Shown here: piece after piece, positions 28,025 through 37,379 of the stretch
Position numbering within the stretch: the first letter of the stretch is position 1
How the letters are laid out: each line of letters begins with the position of its first letter
DNA from: Lysinibacillus parviboronicapiens
GTDB taxonomy: Bacteria > Bacillota > Bacilli > Bacillales_A > Planococcaceae
Length of the DNA: 62,856 bases
Assembly: GCF_003049575.1 (NCBI RefSeq)
Contig: NZ_PYWI01000023.1
Location: forward strand, 1-62,856
Reading direction: 5' to 3'
Notes under the pieces: model-generated
The model's input: the letters and a program-made list of their open reading frames with translations, nothing else
What the model was told of the DNA's origin: nothing
Databases searched by the model: none
Made by a program: the position numbers and the translations under genes

Positions 28025-28562
28025 TTATCTAATTGGTGGCTTTAGTTTTATTTATGTTGATATGAGCTTATATGGTGAAACGCCTGATATTCTACCAGAT
28101 TTTATTGGGTATGCGTTTTTCGTTTATGGTCTTTATCTATTACCGGTAGTACATAATTTAAAGCTTTGGTCAGAAATTTTCGCCTTTATTTTAATGGTGA
28201 TGTCATTTTTAGTAGAGTTAGATCAATGGCTTGGTTCAATGCTACTTGGGCAAGTTAGCGAACAGTTCATACAGTTTTTACTGATTGTCTTTATGTATTG
28301 TGTATTTCAATTATTGCTACATGTACATGAGCAAAAACAATTAGAAATTAAAACATTTGAAACGTATCAAAAGTTTATGGCACTGATGCTTTGTGGATTT
28401 GTGATTCAAGCTTTTGCTATGAATGTTGGGGCTAGCTTGCGAGAAAATATGCTATTTATAGGAGCTATGTTACAGTTAATGGCCTATATACTATTTAGTA
28501 TCTATTGCCGTGCTGGCTCTAAATACTTTAAAGAAATGAAGAAGGTCCATTCGCTACAATAA
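28008..28562 (+). CDS. Uncharacterised five-helix membrane protein
   Basis: 184 residues with about five hydrophobic helices (about 8-22 weak, 30-47, 53-70, 83-105, 122-140, 148-166). GAGGGAG precedes ATG 28008. It closes the ECF sigma operon and is followed by a terminator. No family is recognised; the position suggests a role in the sigma factor's response or its sensing. Confidence 0.7.
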   Translation: MKNPYDYLIGGFSFIYVDMSLYGETPDILPDFIGYAFFVYGLYLLPVVHNLKLWSEIFAFILMVMSFLVELDQWLGSMLLGQVSEQFIQFLLIVFMYCVFQLLLHVHEQKQLEIKTFETYQKFMALMLCGFVIQAFAMNVGASLRENMLFIGAMLQLMAYILFSIYCRAGSKYFKEMKKVHSLQ

Positions 28563-28578
28563 GCGTTGGACCTTTTTA
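28540..28578 (+). terminator. Terminator of the ECF sigma operon
   Basis: AAGGTCCA (28542-28549) pairs with TGGACCTT (28667 minus 100, i.e. 28567-28574), followed by T5. The 5' arm overlaps the last codons of the membrane protein gene. Confidence 0.8.
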
Positions 28579-28676
28579 TATGGCTAACTATGTGTGTTTT
28601 ACAATGACATGTTTTCCTTTACCATTTCATAAGCTTTATAGGTATGATTTCACCACACTAAGAAGGAGGCAAGCAC

Positions 28677-29966
28677 ATTCAAATACATGTTGTACGGGCA
28701 GGAGAGTCCATATGGGGTATTGCGCAAGCATATGGGACAACGGTTCAGAGTATTGTAGACGCCAATCAAATCCCTGAACCTAACAGATTAGTCATTGGGC
28801 AAGCACTTGTGATTCCAATTGTGGGGAGTTTTTATTATGTGCAGCCTGGAGATAGTTTATGGACAATTGGCCAACGCTTTGGCATTAATTATTTAACGCT
28901 AGCACAGGTAAACGGCATTAGTGCAAATCAGCCTTTATCAATTGGTATGCGACTTTATATTCCGCCAGCTCCGAAAACGAGGGCTGAAACATTAGCATAT
29001 TTAGAGCCTAGAGGTACATCTGTAAGTGAAGCACTATTGAGTCAAGCTAGGGAAGCGGGCCCTTATTTAACGTACCTTGCATTATTTAGTTATGAGGTAA
29101 GGAGAGATGGGTCACTAAAGGTGCCACCAAGCCAAGGTGTGACAGAGATTACCCATGATACAGGGGCATCTTTGGCGATGGTTATCTCTAACCTAGAAGA
29201 TTTCCGGTTTAGTGGCGAGTTAGCAAAGGATATTTTCCAAAGCACAGCAGTACAAGATTTACTTTTTGATAACATTATAAAAGAAGCACAGCGGGTAGGT
29301 AGCATTAAGGATATTCATTTTGATTTCGAAAATTTACCAGGTGACCAACGAGAAGCATACAACAATTTTTTAAGAAGAGCAGTGGAGCGGTTCCATGCAG
29401 AGGGCTATACGGTTTCTACAGCACTTGCTCCGAAAACGAGTGCCGCTCAGCAGGGTCCATGGGGTGTTGCGCATGACTACAAAGCACATGGCGAAATTGT
29501 GGACTTTGTCTTGCTCATGACGTATGAATGGGGCTATTCTGCGGGACCTCCAATGGCTGTATCACCACTTCCGGAGGTAGAGGCAGTCGTAAAATATGCA
29601 GTAAGCGAGATACCCGCAAATAAAGTATTGCTCGGGCAGAACTTATATGGTTATGACTGGACATTGCCTTTTGCACAAGGAGGTCCAATTGCAGAGGCAG
29701 TTAGCCCACAAAGGGCCATTGAAATAGCAAAAAAATATAATGCAGCCATACAATTTGATTGGAGGGCGCAAGCGCCTTTCTTTGAATATTACGATGAACA
29801 GGGGAGAGCACATATTTTGTGGTTTGAAGATGCAAGATCTATACAAGCAAAGTTCAATTTAATCAAACAGTATAAGCTTCGTGGGATTGGTTATTGGAAA
29901 CTAGGCCTACCTTTCCCACAAAACTGGTTATTAATTGGCTCAAATTTTGACGTGGTGAAGAAATGA
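28677..29966 (+). CDS. sleL: Spore cortex-lytic N-acetylglucosaminidase SleL (LysM-LysM-GH18)
   Basis: 429 residues when read from ATT 28677. Two LysM modules (about 2-48: VVRAGESIWGIAQAYG; about 51-95: YYVQPGDSLWTIGQRFG) bind peptidoglycan. A GH18 hydrolase domain follows, with the catalytic DIHFDFENL (Glu about residue 222) and MTYEWG. SleL/YaaH trims cortex muropeptides in germinating spores. The first ATG/GTG in frame (28809) would delete the first LysM. AAGGAGG at 28663-28669 lies 7 nt before ATT, and the frame is open only from there, so an ATT start is the best reading. From memory, B. cereus SleL is about 430 residues, the same length. Confidence 0.85.
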   Translation: MQIHVVRAGESIWGIAQAYGTTVQSIVDANQIPEPNRLVIGQALVIPIVGSFYYVQPGDSLWTIGQRFGINYLTLAQVNGISANQPLSIGMRLYIPPAPKTRAETLAYLEPRGTSVSEALLSQAREAGPYLTYLALFSYEVRRDGSLKVPPSQGVTEITHDTGASLAMVISNLEDFRFSGELAKDIFQSTAVQDLLFDNIIKEAQRVGSIKDIHFDFENLPGDQREAYNNFLRRAVERFHAEGYTVSTALAPKTSAAQQGPWGVAHDYKAHGEIVDFVLLMTYEWGYSAGPPMAVSPLPEVEAVVKYAVSEIPANKVLLGQNLYGYDWTLPFAQGGPIAEAVSPQRAIEIAKKYNAAIQFDWRAQAPFFEYYDEQGRAHILWFEDARSIQAKFNLIKQYKLRGIGYWKLGLPFPQNWLLIGSNFDVVKK

Positions 29967-30097
29967 GGAATTATAGATATCACTTTTACTCGATACCCAA
30001 TCTATTTTCTTCAATGTGGAAATAATCTGTAAATAACATTCCCAATTTTGGTAATGTAGTATATAATTATGGTAAATAGTATTTTAGGAGGGATATT

Positions 30098-32326
30098 TTG
30101 GGTAAATTTAAAAAGTTAGGAATTATTCTAACGTCTACTGCATTTTCTGTTGGTGTGCTTTCACCAATTGCGCAAGCTTCTGCAAATGGAAAGGAATCAC
30201 CAGAGAGAATTGAGATTCAAGTAGCTTCAACGGAGACAAATGTTACTAAAAGCACGCTTATTAAGCAATTGCGTACAATATTTCCCGATAAGTTTAATTT
30301 CGTAACAGATAATGATTTTCAAACGGGACGTGGACACTTCTTTAGAGATGATACGACAATTCGTTACGAATTAAGCTTCTATAAAACAATCAATGGTAAA
30401 GATGTTTATGGTAGTTTTACCTTTAAGGGAGACGATTTAGAATTAGAAAATTTCCATTATCAACCTGCTAATATAGCGGATGCTGTGTACCCTGCAAAGT
30501 ATTCAGAGGCTGAGGCACAAAAAATTGCACAGGATTTCCTAAACAAATTTCCGAATACGGCGAGCTACAAACTGAGAGATGATGGCTTCGGTTTTGGCTA
30601 TGATATTAATATAAATAGACCGTTATCACAGCCCATTTCTTACTCGTTCGTTTATTCGCCAACACATAGTGGTGTGCCGATTAGCGATCAGCAAGTCTCT
30701 ATTGATGTGCTAGGTAATGGAGAAATTACTGGTATGTATCGTAATACAGAGGCTATTACTAAGGCCACATTCGATGGTTTAGAACAGAAAAAAAATGAGG
30801 CAGATATACTGGCACAAGTTCGAGATAATTTGGCAGTAGAACTACGTTACTTTATTGATTATAACTATCAAACAGGCGACCGTAATGTAAAACTTGTCTA
30901 TATGCCAGCTTCAGGTTTCAACGGCGTACATGCTTTAACAGGTCAGTGGCAAACAGCAAATGGCTTCTCTTCAAATGTGCCAAAGACGAAAAGCGTAGAA
31001 AAGCTTTCATCACAACCACTTGCACCGAGAAAGAGTGGCATGACGATTGCAGAAGTTGAAGAATTTGCAAAATCTTTCTTGAAAATCGATCCTGACAAAG
31101 CAAAGCTACAGATTGAAATGGTTGATGAAAGAGAAAACGAAAATGGCGAGACAATTTACTCTGTAGGTTATTCGTACATGTATGATAATGGTGGTTCAGG
31201 TTCTTCATTTGAAATTAATAAAGCAACAGGTGAAATTTTACAGTACCATGATATACGTAGAGAATTCACAAAGACAGGTGATAAAGAAACTACTATTTCT
31301 AAGGATGCAGCATTGGCGAAGGCTATCGAATACTTAAAGGAATGGGCGCCATCCTATGTGCATGAATATTCGAAACCAATTGATGATGTTGTATTAGATC
31401 AATATAGCAAACAATATCACTTCTCCTTCCCACGTGTTGTAAATGGTATTGCAGTTGTTGGCGATGAATTGTATGTAACGATTGGTGCAGATGGTTCATT
31501 AGGTTCTTTATCGATTAATCAGCAAAAGATTGAGAATTGGCCAACTGCAAGCAAGGCTATTGCAGCTGATAAAGCCAAAGCTTCCTATAGTGAGGCACTT
31601 AAGTTACAGCTCCAATATGCTAAGCAAGATAGTGAGGATAAACAGCACTTTAATTTAGTGTATTCCCCAACTTTTGGTGGTAATTTATTCAATCAAATTG
31701 ATGCCATTACTGGAGAATGGCTAAATAGTATAGAAGAATCAAAAGAACAACCAGTAATTTCTCACCCAACTGCTGCTGATGAGTTGAATTACTTATTGAA
31801 CCAAAATGTGTTAGAAGTTAAAGATCCAGCGAGCTTTAATGCGGATACAGCCGTGACAAAGGGAGAGGCATTGAAAATTATGCTGAAATCTATGACATAT
31901 GGCTACTTTGGTCCATATGGTGAAGAGGGAGGTAAGCAATCCTTCAATAACATAGATAGTAAACATCCATTGTATGCAATAGTTGAACAAGCTGTAACTA
32001 TGGGCATTTTACAACCAGCTGAGCAATTTGCAGTTGATGCAACATTGACTCGTCAAGAGCTTGCAGAATGGTATATCCGTGCATTACGTTTAGAAAATGC
32101 TGCAAAGCATAGCGATATTTATAAGTTAAACTTTGCTGATGCAGGCACTATCGATCCAAAGTACGCTGGCTTTGTAGCTTTAACAAGTGCAATGGGGTTA
32201 ATCGATGCGCAGCAAAATAACTTTAATGCTACTGAAAAAGTGACATATGCTGATTTAGCAGTTTCTACAATTCGCTTAGCACGTGCACTGCACGACAACA
32301 ATAGTAGTCGTAATTACTATTATTAA
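30098..32326 (+). CDS. SLH-anchored surface protein with YcdB/YcdC-PepSY repeats
   Basis: 742 residues. A signal peptide (MGKFKKLGIILTSTAFSVGV, cleaved after QASA) is followed by repeated PepSY/YcdB-type modules (about 50-560; repeated -A---A--FL/YL--W/F-P- and VNGI-V--D/E patterns) and a C-terminal S-layer homology region (about 565-735) with recognisable SLH motifs (FNADTAVTKGEALKIML, DATLTRQELAEWYIRALRL, ATEKVTYADLAVSTIRLARAL). SLH binds pyruvylated wall polymer. Starts at TTG with GGAGGG upstream. The role of the YcdB part is unknown; such modules are often inhibitory or chaperone-like for secreted peptidases. Confidence 0.85.
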   Translation: MGKFKKLGIILTSTAFSVGVLSPIAQASANGKESPERIEIQVASTETNVTKSTLIKQLRTIFPDKFNFVTDNDFQTGRGHFFRDDTTIRYELSFYKTINGKDVYGSFTFKGDDLELENFHYQPANIADAVYPAKYSEAEAQKIAQDFLNKFPNTASYKLRDDGFGFGYDININRPLSQPISYSFVYSPTHSGVPISDQQVSIDVLGNGEITGMYRNTEAITKATFDGLEQKKNEADILAQVRDNLAVELRYFIDYNYQTGDRNVKLVYMPASGFNGVHALTGQWQTANGFSSNVPKTKSVEKLSSQPLAPRKSGMTIAEVEEFAKSFLKIDPDKAKLQIEMVDERENENGETIYSVGYSYMYDNGGSGSSFEINKATGEILQYHDIRREFTKTGDKETTISKDAALAKAIEYLKEWAPSYVHEYSKPIDDVVLDQYSKQYHFSFPRVVNGIAVVGDELYVTIGADGSLGSLSINQQKIENWPTASKAIAADKAKASYSEALKLQLQYAKQDSEDKQHFNLVYSPTFGGNLFNQIDAITGEWLNSIEESKEQPVISHPTAADELNYLLNQNVLEVKDPASFNADTAVTKGEALKIMLKSMTYGYFGPYGEEGGKQSFNNIDSKHPLYAIVEQAVTMGILQPAEQFAVDATLTRQELAEWYIRALRLENAAKHSDIYKLNFADAGTIDPKYAGFVALTSAMGLIDAQQNNFNATEKVTYADLAVSTIRLARALHDNNSSRNYYY

Positions 32327-32362
32327 TGTAACTTTATGCACTAGATGAATACGGTTTAGCTG

Positions 32363-32399
32363 AAAGGGCGTCCCCTCATTTGAGGAGATGCTCTTTTTA
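32363..32399 (+). terminator. Terminator after the SLH protein gene
   Basis: Stem AGGGCGTC...GATGCTCT with inner CCTC/GAGG, followed by T5. Confidence 0.75.
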
Positions 32400-32451
32400 G
32401 GTTTGTTTGCTCTCTATTTGGGAATAATAATGATAGAAAGGAGTGTGTGTG

Positions 32452-32919
32452 ATGGGAAGTTTTAAGTTTTTATTAGCAGCGCTATTACTAGCAGGAGTGC
32501 TGTATGGTTGTAATAAGGATGAGGTAAAAAATGTACCAGCTAATGCTCCTACTGAGCAAAATACTACGCAACAAGTGAATGAAAATGCCACTGAGCTAAC
32601 GGAGTTTAACTTTCTAGAGTTTTCATTGGATGTTGATTATTCTGCAACAGAGTCTTATGAAGTAGAATTCGAAAATAAAAAATCGGGCATCGAAGCAAAG
32701 TTAAAGGATGATCGAAACAATGAAAAGCTTCAAGGTGACGAGGCTTATACAAAGTTAGAGCCATTATTTAAACAGTTAACATTTGATTCGACAACACCCA
32801 ATGACAAAGTGATTGAACAGGTAATTTCAGTGTTTGGCATTGCAGACGATTTTCAATCCATTGAAGTCGAAGTGGAGTTTGCTGATGGCACAGAAAAGGA
32901 ATTTAAACAAATAAAGTAA
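32452..32919 (+). CDS. YusW-like lipoprotein
   Basis: 155 residues. Lipoprotein signal ending VLYGC, an asparagine/threonine-rich linker, then FLEFSLDVDYSATESYEVEFE and QVISVFGIADDFQSIEVEVEFADG, the pattern of the YusW family (small extracellular domains of unknown role). AAAGGAG is 8 nt ahead of ATG 32452. Convergent with the catalase gene. Confidence 0.8.
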   Translation: MGSFKFLLAALLLAGVLYGCNKDEVKNVPANAPTEQNTTQQVNENATELTEFNFLEFSLDVDYSATESYEVEFENKKSGIEAKLKDDRNNEKLQGDEAYTKLEPLFKQLTFDSTTPNDKVIEQVISVFGIADDFQSIEVEVEFADGTEKEFKQIK

Positions 32920-32921
32920 AT

Positions 32922-32973
32922 AAAGAAAATGTTCCTTATGCATAAATCTGTATAGGGGACTTTTTCTTTTTTT
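32922..32973 (+). terminator. Terminator after the YusW-like gene
   Basis: A-rich and T-rich arms pair imperfectly (AAAGAAAATGTTCC with GGGACTTTTTCTTT), then T-rich sequence. Confidence 0.6.
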
Positions 32974-32999
32974 ACTTTTTTAAAGGATGACGTAAAGTA

Positions 33000-33035
33000 A
33001 GAGCCAGCCACCGCTTACTTGCGGGTAACTGGCTC
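33000..33035 (-). terminator. Terminator of the catalase gene
   Basis: GAGCCAG...CTGGCTC outer stem with a GC-rich inner stem; on the minus strand it is followed by TTACTTT. Confidence 0.75.
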
Positions 33036-33043
33036 TCTGTTTA

Positions 33044-35029
33044 TTAACGAACCCAATGACGATGCTTTGCTAATGCTTGCATAAAGGACTCAGGTGAATT
33101 CGTAACACCGTTTTTATTCGCTATTGCTTGCAAATATGAGACATTTTCGGTATAGCCTATTGTTTTAGAATGATCAAAGGCTTCTTGTATAAAATGTAGG
33201 GCTTTATTTTGATCATTAGCATCTGCAAAAGGTGTAGTAACATAAACACCGTCATATAACACGGAAGTCGCCGTAGCAAATGTTTGGTTAATTTCGTGAT
33301 GTTGATACATCCCTTGTTTCGTACTTATAAGTTCAACAATAATATGTTCTTTCGTTAAAGAAGTCAATATTTCATCTAAATTGTGGGCGGAGTTTTCAGA
33401 TACGAGAATCGCGACCTTACGTGTTTTCACACTATCTACAGAATTTAGCTCTTGGCTAACTGCTGGAGATGTTTGCTGAATGTTGGGTACTTCTACTTTT
33501 TGCGGAAGAGCCAAACCAACATTATCTGCTAGATTAGTGGCAAGTGTATGACTTACATGGGCAAACATATCAACTACCTGTCTACGTATAGTTTTATTTT
33601 TTACTTTACCTACTTCAAAGCTAAAGGCATCTATAATATGTTTTTTCTCAATATCGGTCATACTGAGCCAGAAAAGTCTTGCTTGTGAAAAATGGTCTTT
33701 AAAGCTGTCGCTACGGGCACGTACTTTATGTCCATCCACCTTTTCTTCATAATGGGCATAACCACCTTCTTCTACTGGGACAGGCCGAGGCGTGTTATTA
33801 GCTAACGAATTTTTATGATAGCTAACTTGTCCAACGTTTATGGTTTGGCGACCATAGCCATCACGCTGATTATTATGGAAAGGGCAGATAGGTTTATTTA
33901 TAGGGATTTCATGGAAGTTTGGACCACCAAGTCTTATCAACTGTGTGTCTGTATAAGAGAATAAACGACCTTGTAGCAAAGGATCATTTGAGAAATCAAT
34001 ACCTGGTACCACATGGCCAACATGAAATGCTGCTTGTTCTGTTTCAGCGAAGAAATTATCAACGTTTTTGTTGAGCGTCATTTTTCCAAGAATACGCACA
34101 GGTACTTCTTCTTCTGGCCATAACTTTGTAGCATCAAGTATATCGAAACTAAAGTTAAATTCATCTTCCTCAGGGATAAGTTGTACACCTAGCTCGTATT
34201 CCGGATAGTCCCCTCGTTCTATTGCTTCCCATAAATCTCGACGGTGAAAATCAGGATCTTTACCTGCAATAATTTGTGCTTCATCCCACACAAGAGATTT
34301 AATGCCTAATAGCGGTTTCCAATGAAATTTTACAAAATGGGCTTTGCCTTCTTTATTGATAAATCGATACGTATTAACACCGAAGCCCTCCATCATGCGG
34401 TAACTTCGTGGTATTGAACGATCTGACATATGCCACATGACCATATGCGCAGACTCTTGATTATTAGCGATAAAATCCCAGAATGTATCATGGGCACTTT
34501 GCGCTTGTGGAATTTCATTATTTGGTTCTGGCTTTACTGCGTGAATAAAATCAGGGAATTTAATGGCATCTTGGATGAAAAATACGGGAATATTATTACC
34601 GACTAAATCATAATTGCCTTCTTGCGTATAAAATTTTGTTGCAAAACCACGTGCATCACGTACAGTATCTGCAGAACCCCTAGAGCCTGCCACTGTTGAA
34701 AAACGAACAAATACAGGTGTTTTTGTGCCTTTGCCATTTAAAAACTGTGCTTTGGTAATATCACTCGCACATTCATATGTTTCAAAAGTGCCATGTGCAG
34801 CTGAGCCACGAGCATGGACTACTCTTTCAGGAATACGTTCATGATCAAAATGGGTCATTTTTTCACGGAAATGAAAATCTTCCAGTAGGGTAGGACCACG
34901 ATCCCCTGCTTTCAGGGAATGTTCGTCTTCTGCCATATTTAATCCTTGATTGGTTGTTAAAGCTTGTCCTTCATCACTTACTCGGAATGCTTCTAACTGC
35001 TGTTGTTTGTTATTCATTTCTTTTACCAA
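33044..35029 (-). CDS. katE: Large-subunit catalase (clade 2, KatE/HPII type)
   Basis: 661 residues, with the extra C-terminal domain of large catalases. Core motifs: distal His in RVVHARGSAAHG, VRFSTVAGSRGSAD, distal Asn in LVGNNIPVFFIQD and the heme-tyrosine motif RLFSYTDTQ. The last 150 residues (RKVAILVSENSAHNL..., LYDGVYVTTPFAD) are the flavodoxin/DJ-1-like domain. It removes hydrogen peroxide in the cytosol. TTG 35029 is chosen: AAGGAGG is 8 nt upstream, while a further upstream in-frame start lies before that site. Divergent from the mhqR gene, sharing its upstream region. Confidence 0.93.
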   Translation of the reverse strand: MVKEMNNKQQQLEAFRVSDEGQALTTNQGLNMAEDEHSLKAGDRGPTLLEDFHFREKMTHFDHERIPERVVHARGSAAHGTFETYECASDITKAQFLNGKGTKTPVFVRFSTVAGSRGSADTVRDARGFATKFYTQEGNYDLVGNNIPVFFIQDAIKFPDFIHAVKPEPNNEIPQAQSAHDTFWDFIANNQESAHMVMWHMSDRSIPRSYRMMEGFGVNTYRFINKEGKAHFVKFHWKPLLGIKSLVWDEAQIIAGKDPDFHRRDLWEAIERGDYPEYELGVQLIPEEDEFNFSFDILDATKLWPEEEVPVRILGKMTLNKNVDNFFAETEQAAFHVGHVVPGIDFSNDPLLQGRLFSYTDTQLIRLGGPNFHEIPINKPICPFHNNQRDGYGRQTINVGQVSYHKNSLANNTPRPVPVEEGGYAHYEEKVDGHKVRARSDSFKDHFSQARLFWLSMTDIEKKHIIDAFSFEVGKVKNKTIRRQVVDMFAHVSHTLATNLADNVGLALPQKVEVPNIQQTSPAVSQELNSVDSVKTRKVAILVSENSAHNLDEILTSLTKEHIIVELISTKQGMYQHHEINQTFATATSVLYDGVYVTTPFADANDQNKALHFIQEAFDHSKTIGYTENVSYLQAIANKNGVTNSPESFMQALAKHRHWVR

Positions 35030-35149
35030 TGTAGAATCCTCCTTTATAAGTTTCAATTATCTTCTACCCGCGAGGAAATTTAACAAACATATTGTAGAAA
35101 GTATAAGAGAAGGTAAATTGGTTGATGTTTGGTAATCTATATGTTATTA

Positions 35150-35184
35150 TTATCTCGAATTAAAGATATTAAAATTCGAGATAA
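35150..35184 (+). promoter_or_regulatory. MhqR-type operator ahead of mhqR
   Basis: Two 12-bp arms (35150-35161 and 35173-35184, TTATCTCGAATT / AATTCGAGATAA) are exact reverse complements 11 nt apart. TATCTCGAATTAAAGATA at 35151 matches 16 of 18 positions of the known TATCTCGAATTCGAGATA MhqR site. It lies between divergent katE and mhqR and probably mediates autoregulation. Confidence 0.75.
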
Positions 35185-35202
35185 ATGAAGAGAGGGAGTC
35201 GT

Positions 35203-35637
35203 ATGAAGGAAGACAATCGTAATCTAAAAGCATTTACGGTCATGTTCCGAGCTTATCAAGCAGTGCAAGATGCGACAAAGAAGGATTTACTTCAATATGA
35301 CTTAAATCAAACAGAGTTTGGGGTGCTTGAGTTTTTGTACCATTATGGCGAACAGCCGATTCAAGTCATTGGCAAGAAAATATTAATAGCTAGCAGTAGT
35401 ATTACCTATGTTATTGATAAACTTGAGCAGAAAGGCTTTGTTGCTCGTCGTGCATGTCCAAGAGATCGTCGCGTCACCTATGCATTATTAACATATGAAG
35501 GACAGATATTGATAGATAGAATTTTTCCGCAGCATGAGCAGATTATAAATGAAATTTTTGAAGTATTAGATCAACATGAAGTGGAAACAATGACCCTGTT
35601 ACTAAAAAAAGTTGGCCTTAACGCCGCTAAAAAATAA
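35203..35637 (+). CDS. mhqR: MarR-family quinone-responsive repressor MhqR
   Basis: 144 residues with the MarR winged helix (LNQTEFGVLEFLYHYGEQPIQVIGKKI, then SSSITYVIDKLEQKGFVARRACPRDRRVTYALLT). The C-terminal RDRR wing and the length match B. subtilis MhqR (about 145), which represses genes for handling quinones and catechols. The ATG at 35203 has GAGGGA upstream; the earlier in-frame ATG at 35185 lies in the operator. Matching operators flank this gene. Confidence 0.85.
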   Translation: MKEDNRNLKAFTVMFRAYQAVQDATKKDLLQYDLNQTEFGVLEFLYHYGEQPIQVIGKKILIASSSITYVIDKLEQKGFVARRACPRDRRVTYALLTYEGQILIDRIFPQHEQIINEIFEVLDQHEVETMTLLLKKVGLNAAKK

Positions 35638-35652
35638 ATTTTTTTACACACA

Positions 35653-35670
35653 TATCTCGAAATCGAGATA
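35653..35670 (+). promoter_or_regulatory. MhqR operator ahead of mhqO
   Basis: TATCTCGA-AA-TCGAGATA is a perfect 8-bp palindrome with the MhqR core, 20 nt before the mhqO start and inside its promoter/leader. Confidence 0.85.
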
Positions 35671-35689
35671 AATAGAAGGAGTTAATAGT

Positions 35690-36673
35690 ATGAATCATTT
35701 AAAAGGTATTCACCATGTTACAGCAATTACAAGTAGTGCCGAAGAAAATTACAAATTTTTTACGTATGTATTAGGTATGCGTTTAGTAAAGAAAACTGTC
35801 AATCAGGATGATATTCAAACGTATCATTTATTTTTTGCAGATGATAAAGGTAGTGCAGGTACAGATATGACATTCTTTGACTTCCCAAATATTCCAAAAG
35901 GTGCCCATGGAACAAATGAAATATCAAAAACATCTTTCCGAGTGCCAACTGATGTAGCATTAGATTATTGGCTAAAACGATTCGATAGACTGAAAGTTAA
36001 GCATACAGGCATTAAAGAGCAATTTGGTAAGCGAACATTATCTTTTGTTGATTTTGATGACCAACAATACCAACTTATTTCTGATGAAAACAACACAGGT
36101 GTAGTATCAGGCACACCGTGGCAAGCTGGTCCGATTCCACTTGAATATGCCATTACAGGCTTAGGTCCAGTATTTGTGCGTGTTGCTGATTTTAAATATT
36201 TTAAAGAAATGCTTGAAAAAGTAATGCTCTTCACAGAGATTGCAGAAGAAGGTGACTACCACTTGTTCGAGGTTGGCGAGGGCGGTAACGGTGCGCAAAT
36301 TGTTGTAGAATATAACACTGTATTACCAGAAGCACGTCAAGGCTTTGGGACAGTACACCATGCTGCCTTCCGTGTCGCAGATCGTGCCGTTTTAGATGAA
36401 TGGACAGAACGTCTAGAGGGTTTTGGCTTCCATACATCTGGTTATGTAAACCGTCACTTCTTTGAATCTCTTTATGCGCGCGTTGCACCACAAATCTTAT
36501 TTGAATGGGCAACAGATGGACCAGGTTTTATGGGCGACGAGCCATACGAAACACTAGGTGAAAAATTGTCATTGCCACCTTTCTTAGAACCTAAACGTGC
36601 ACAAATTGAAGGGCTAGTACGTCCAATTGATACTGTAAGAAGCACGATTTCATTCGATAAAGAATATGAATGA
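35690..36673 (+). CDS. mhqO: Ring-cleaving dioxygenase (glyoxalase/VOC fold) MhqO
   Basis: 327 residues in two VOC modules: GIHHVTAITSSAEENYKFF...(metal His) and FGTVHHAAFRVAD plus FESLYARVAPQILFEWATD with the third ligand Glu. This is the pattern of MhqO-type dioxygenases that open hydroquinone or catechol rings. AAGGAG precedes the ATG. First structural gene after the MhqR site, followed within 26 nt by the nitroreductase. Confidence 0.9.
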   Translation: MNHLKGIHHVTAITSSAEENYKFFTYVLGMRLVKKTVNQDDIQTYHLFFADDKGSAGTDMTFFDFPNIPKGAHGTNEISKTSFRVPTDVALDYWLKRFDRLKVKHTGIKEQFGKRTLSFVDFDDQQYQLISDENNTGVVSGTPWQAGPIPLEYAITGLGPVFVRVADFKYFKEMLEKVMLFTEIAEEGDYHLFEVGEGGNGAQIVVEYNTVLPEARQGFGTVHHAAFRVADRAVLDEWTERLEGFGFHTSGYVNRHFFESLYARVAPQILFEWATDGPGFMGDEPYETLGEKLSLPPFLEPKRAQIEGLVRPIDTVRSTISFDKEYE

Positions 36674-36699
36674 AGATTTTATATTTGGGGGTCGTATAA

Positions 36700-37317
36700 G
36701 TGGAATTTACAAAGCTAATTGACAAACGTCGTTCGGCAAACAATTTTATCCAAGGGGTTCACATGACCGAGGATGATATTCGTCCAATTTTAGAGGATGT
36801 AAAGCTTGCGCCATCAGCATTTAATTTACAGCATGCAGAATATATCATTGTATTGGATGAGGAAATGAAAGAAAAAGTACGCGAGGCGGCATTTGGTCAA
36901 TATAAGGTGCATTCAGCTTCAGGCGTCATTTTAGTATTAGGAGATAAAGAAGCCTATAAACAAACGGCCCATATTAGCCAAGGGATGGTTGATTTAGGTA
37001 TTATTACTGATTATGAACTAGAAAGTCTCATTAATGATAATACGAAATTTTATGAGGAACGTGGTGATGATTTTATGAAGAAGGATGCGATTCGAAATGC
37101 GTCTCTTTCAGCTATGTTATTCATGTTGGCTGCAAAAAATCGTGGCTGGGATACATGTCCGATGATTGGTTTTGATCAAGAAAAAATGCGTGCTTTGTTC
37201 AATGTGCCTGAAACACATGAAATTGCCCTAATGATTACAATCGGCAAAGAAAAAGAAAGTAGTCGTCGCTTACGTGGCTATCGTAAACCAGTGGAAGAAT
37301 TTGCAACTTATTATTAG
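36700..37317 (+). CDS. mhqN: Nitroreductase-family NAD(P)H:quinone reductase MhqN
   Basis: 205 residues. FMN-binding start (KLIDKRRSANNF), PSAFNLQHAEYIIV, and AAKNRGWDTCPMIGFDQEKM near the C-terminus are typical nitroreductase segments. GTG start with GGGGGT upstream. Placed with mhqO as in the B. subtilis mhqNOP operon, it likely reduces quinones or nitro compounds. Confidence 0.88.
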   Translation: MEFTKLIDKRRSANNFIQGVHMTEDDIRPILEDVKLAPSAFNLQHAEYIIVLDEEMKEKVREAAFGQYKVHSASGVILVLGDKEAYKQTAHISQGMVDLGIITDYELESLINDNTKFYEERGDDFMKKDAIRNASLSAMLFMLAAKNRGWDTCPMIGFDQEKMRALFNVPETHEIALMITIGKEKESSRRLRGYRKPVEEFATYY

Positions 37318-37379
37318 TGCGGTATAAAATAAAATAGCTTAACAAATAATAAAAGTAATGTAAATATAGGAGGAACATC

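Noticed and set aside
26786..28562. Classical zinc anti-sigma (ZAS) factor
   Set aside because: The 27295 protein has no HxxxCxxC motif; only its position and membrane topology support an anti-sigma role.
28580..28777. Small 65-codon ORF MANYVCFTMTC...
   Set aside because: It is another frame over the first LysM of sleL; no ribosome site.
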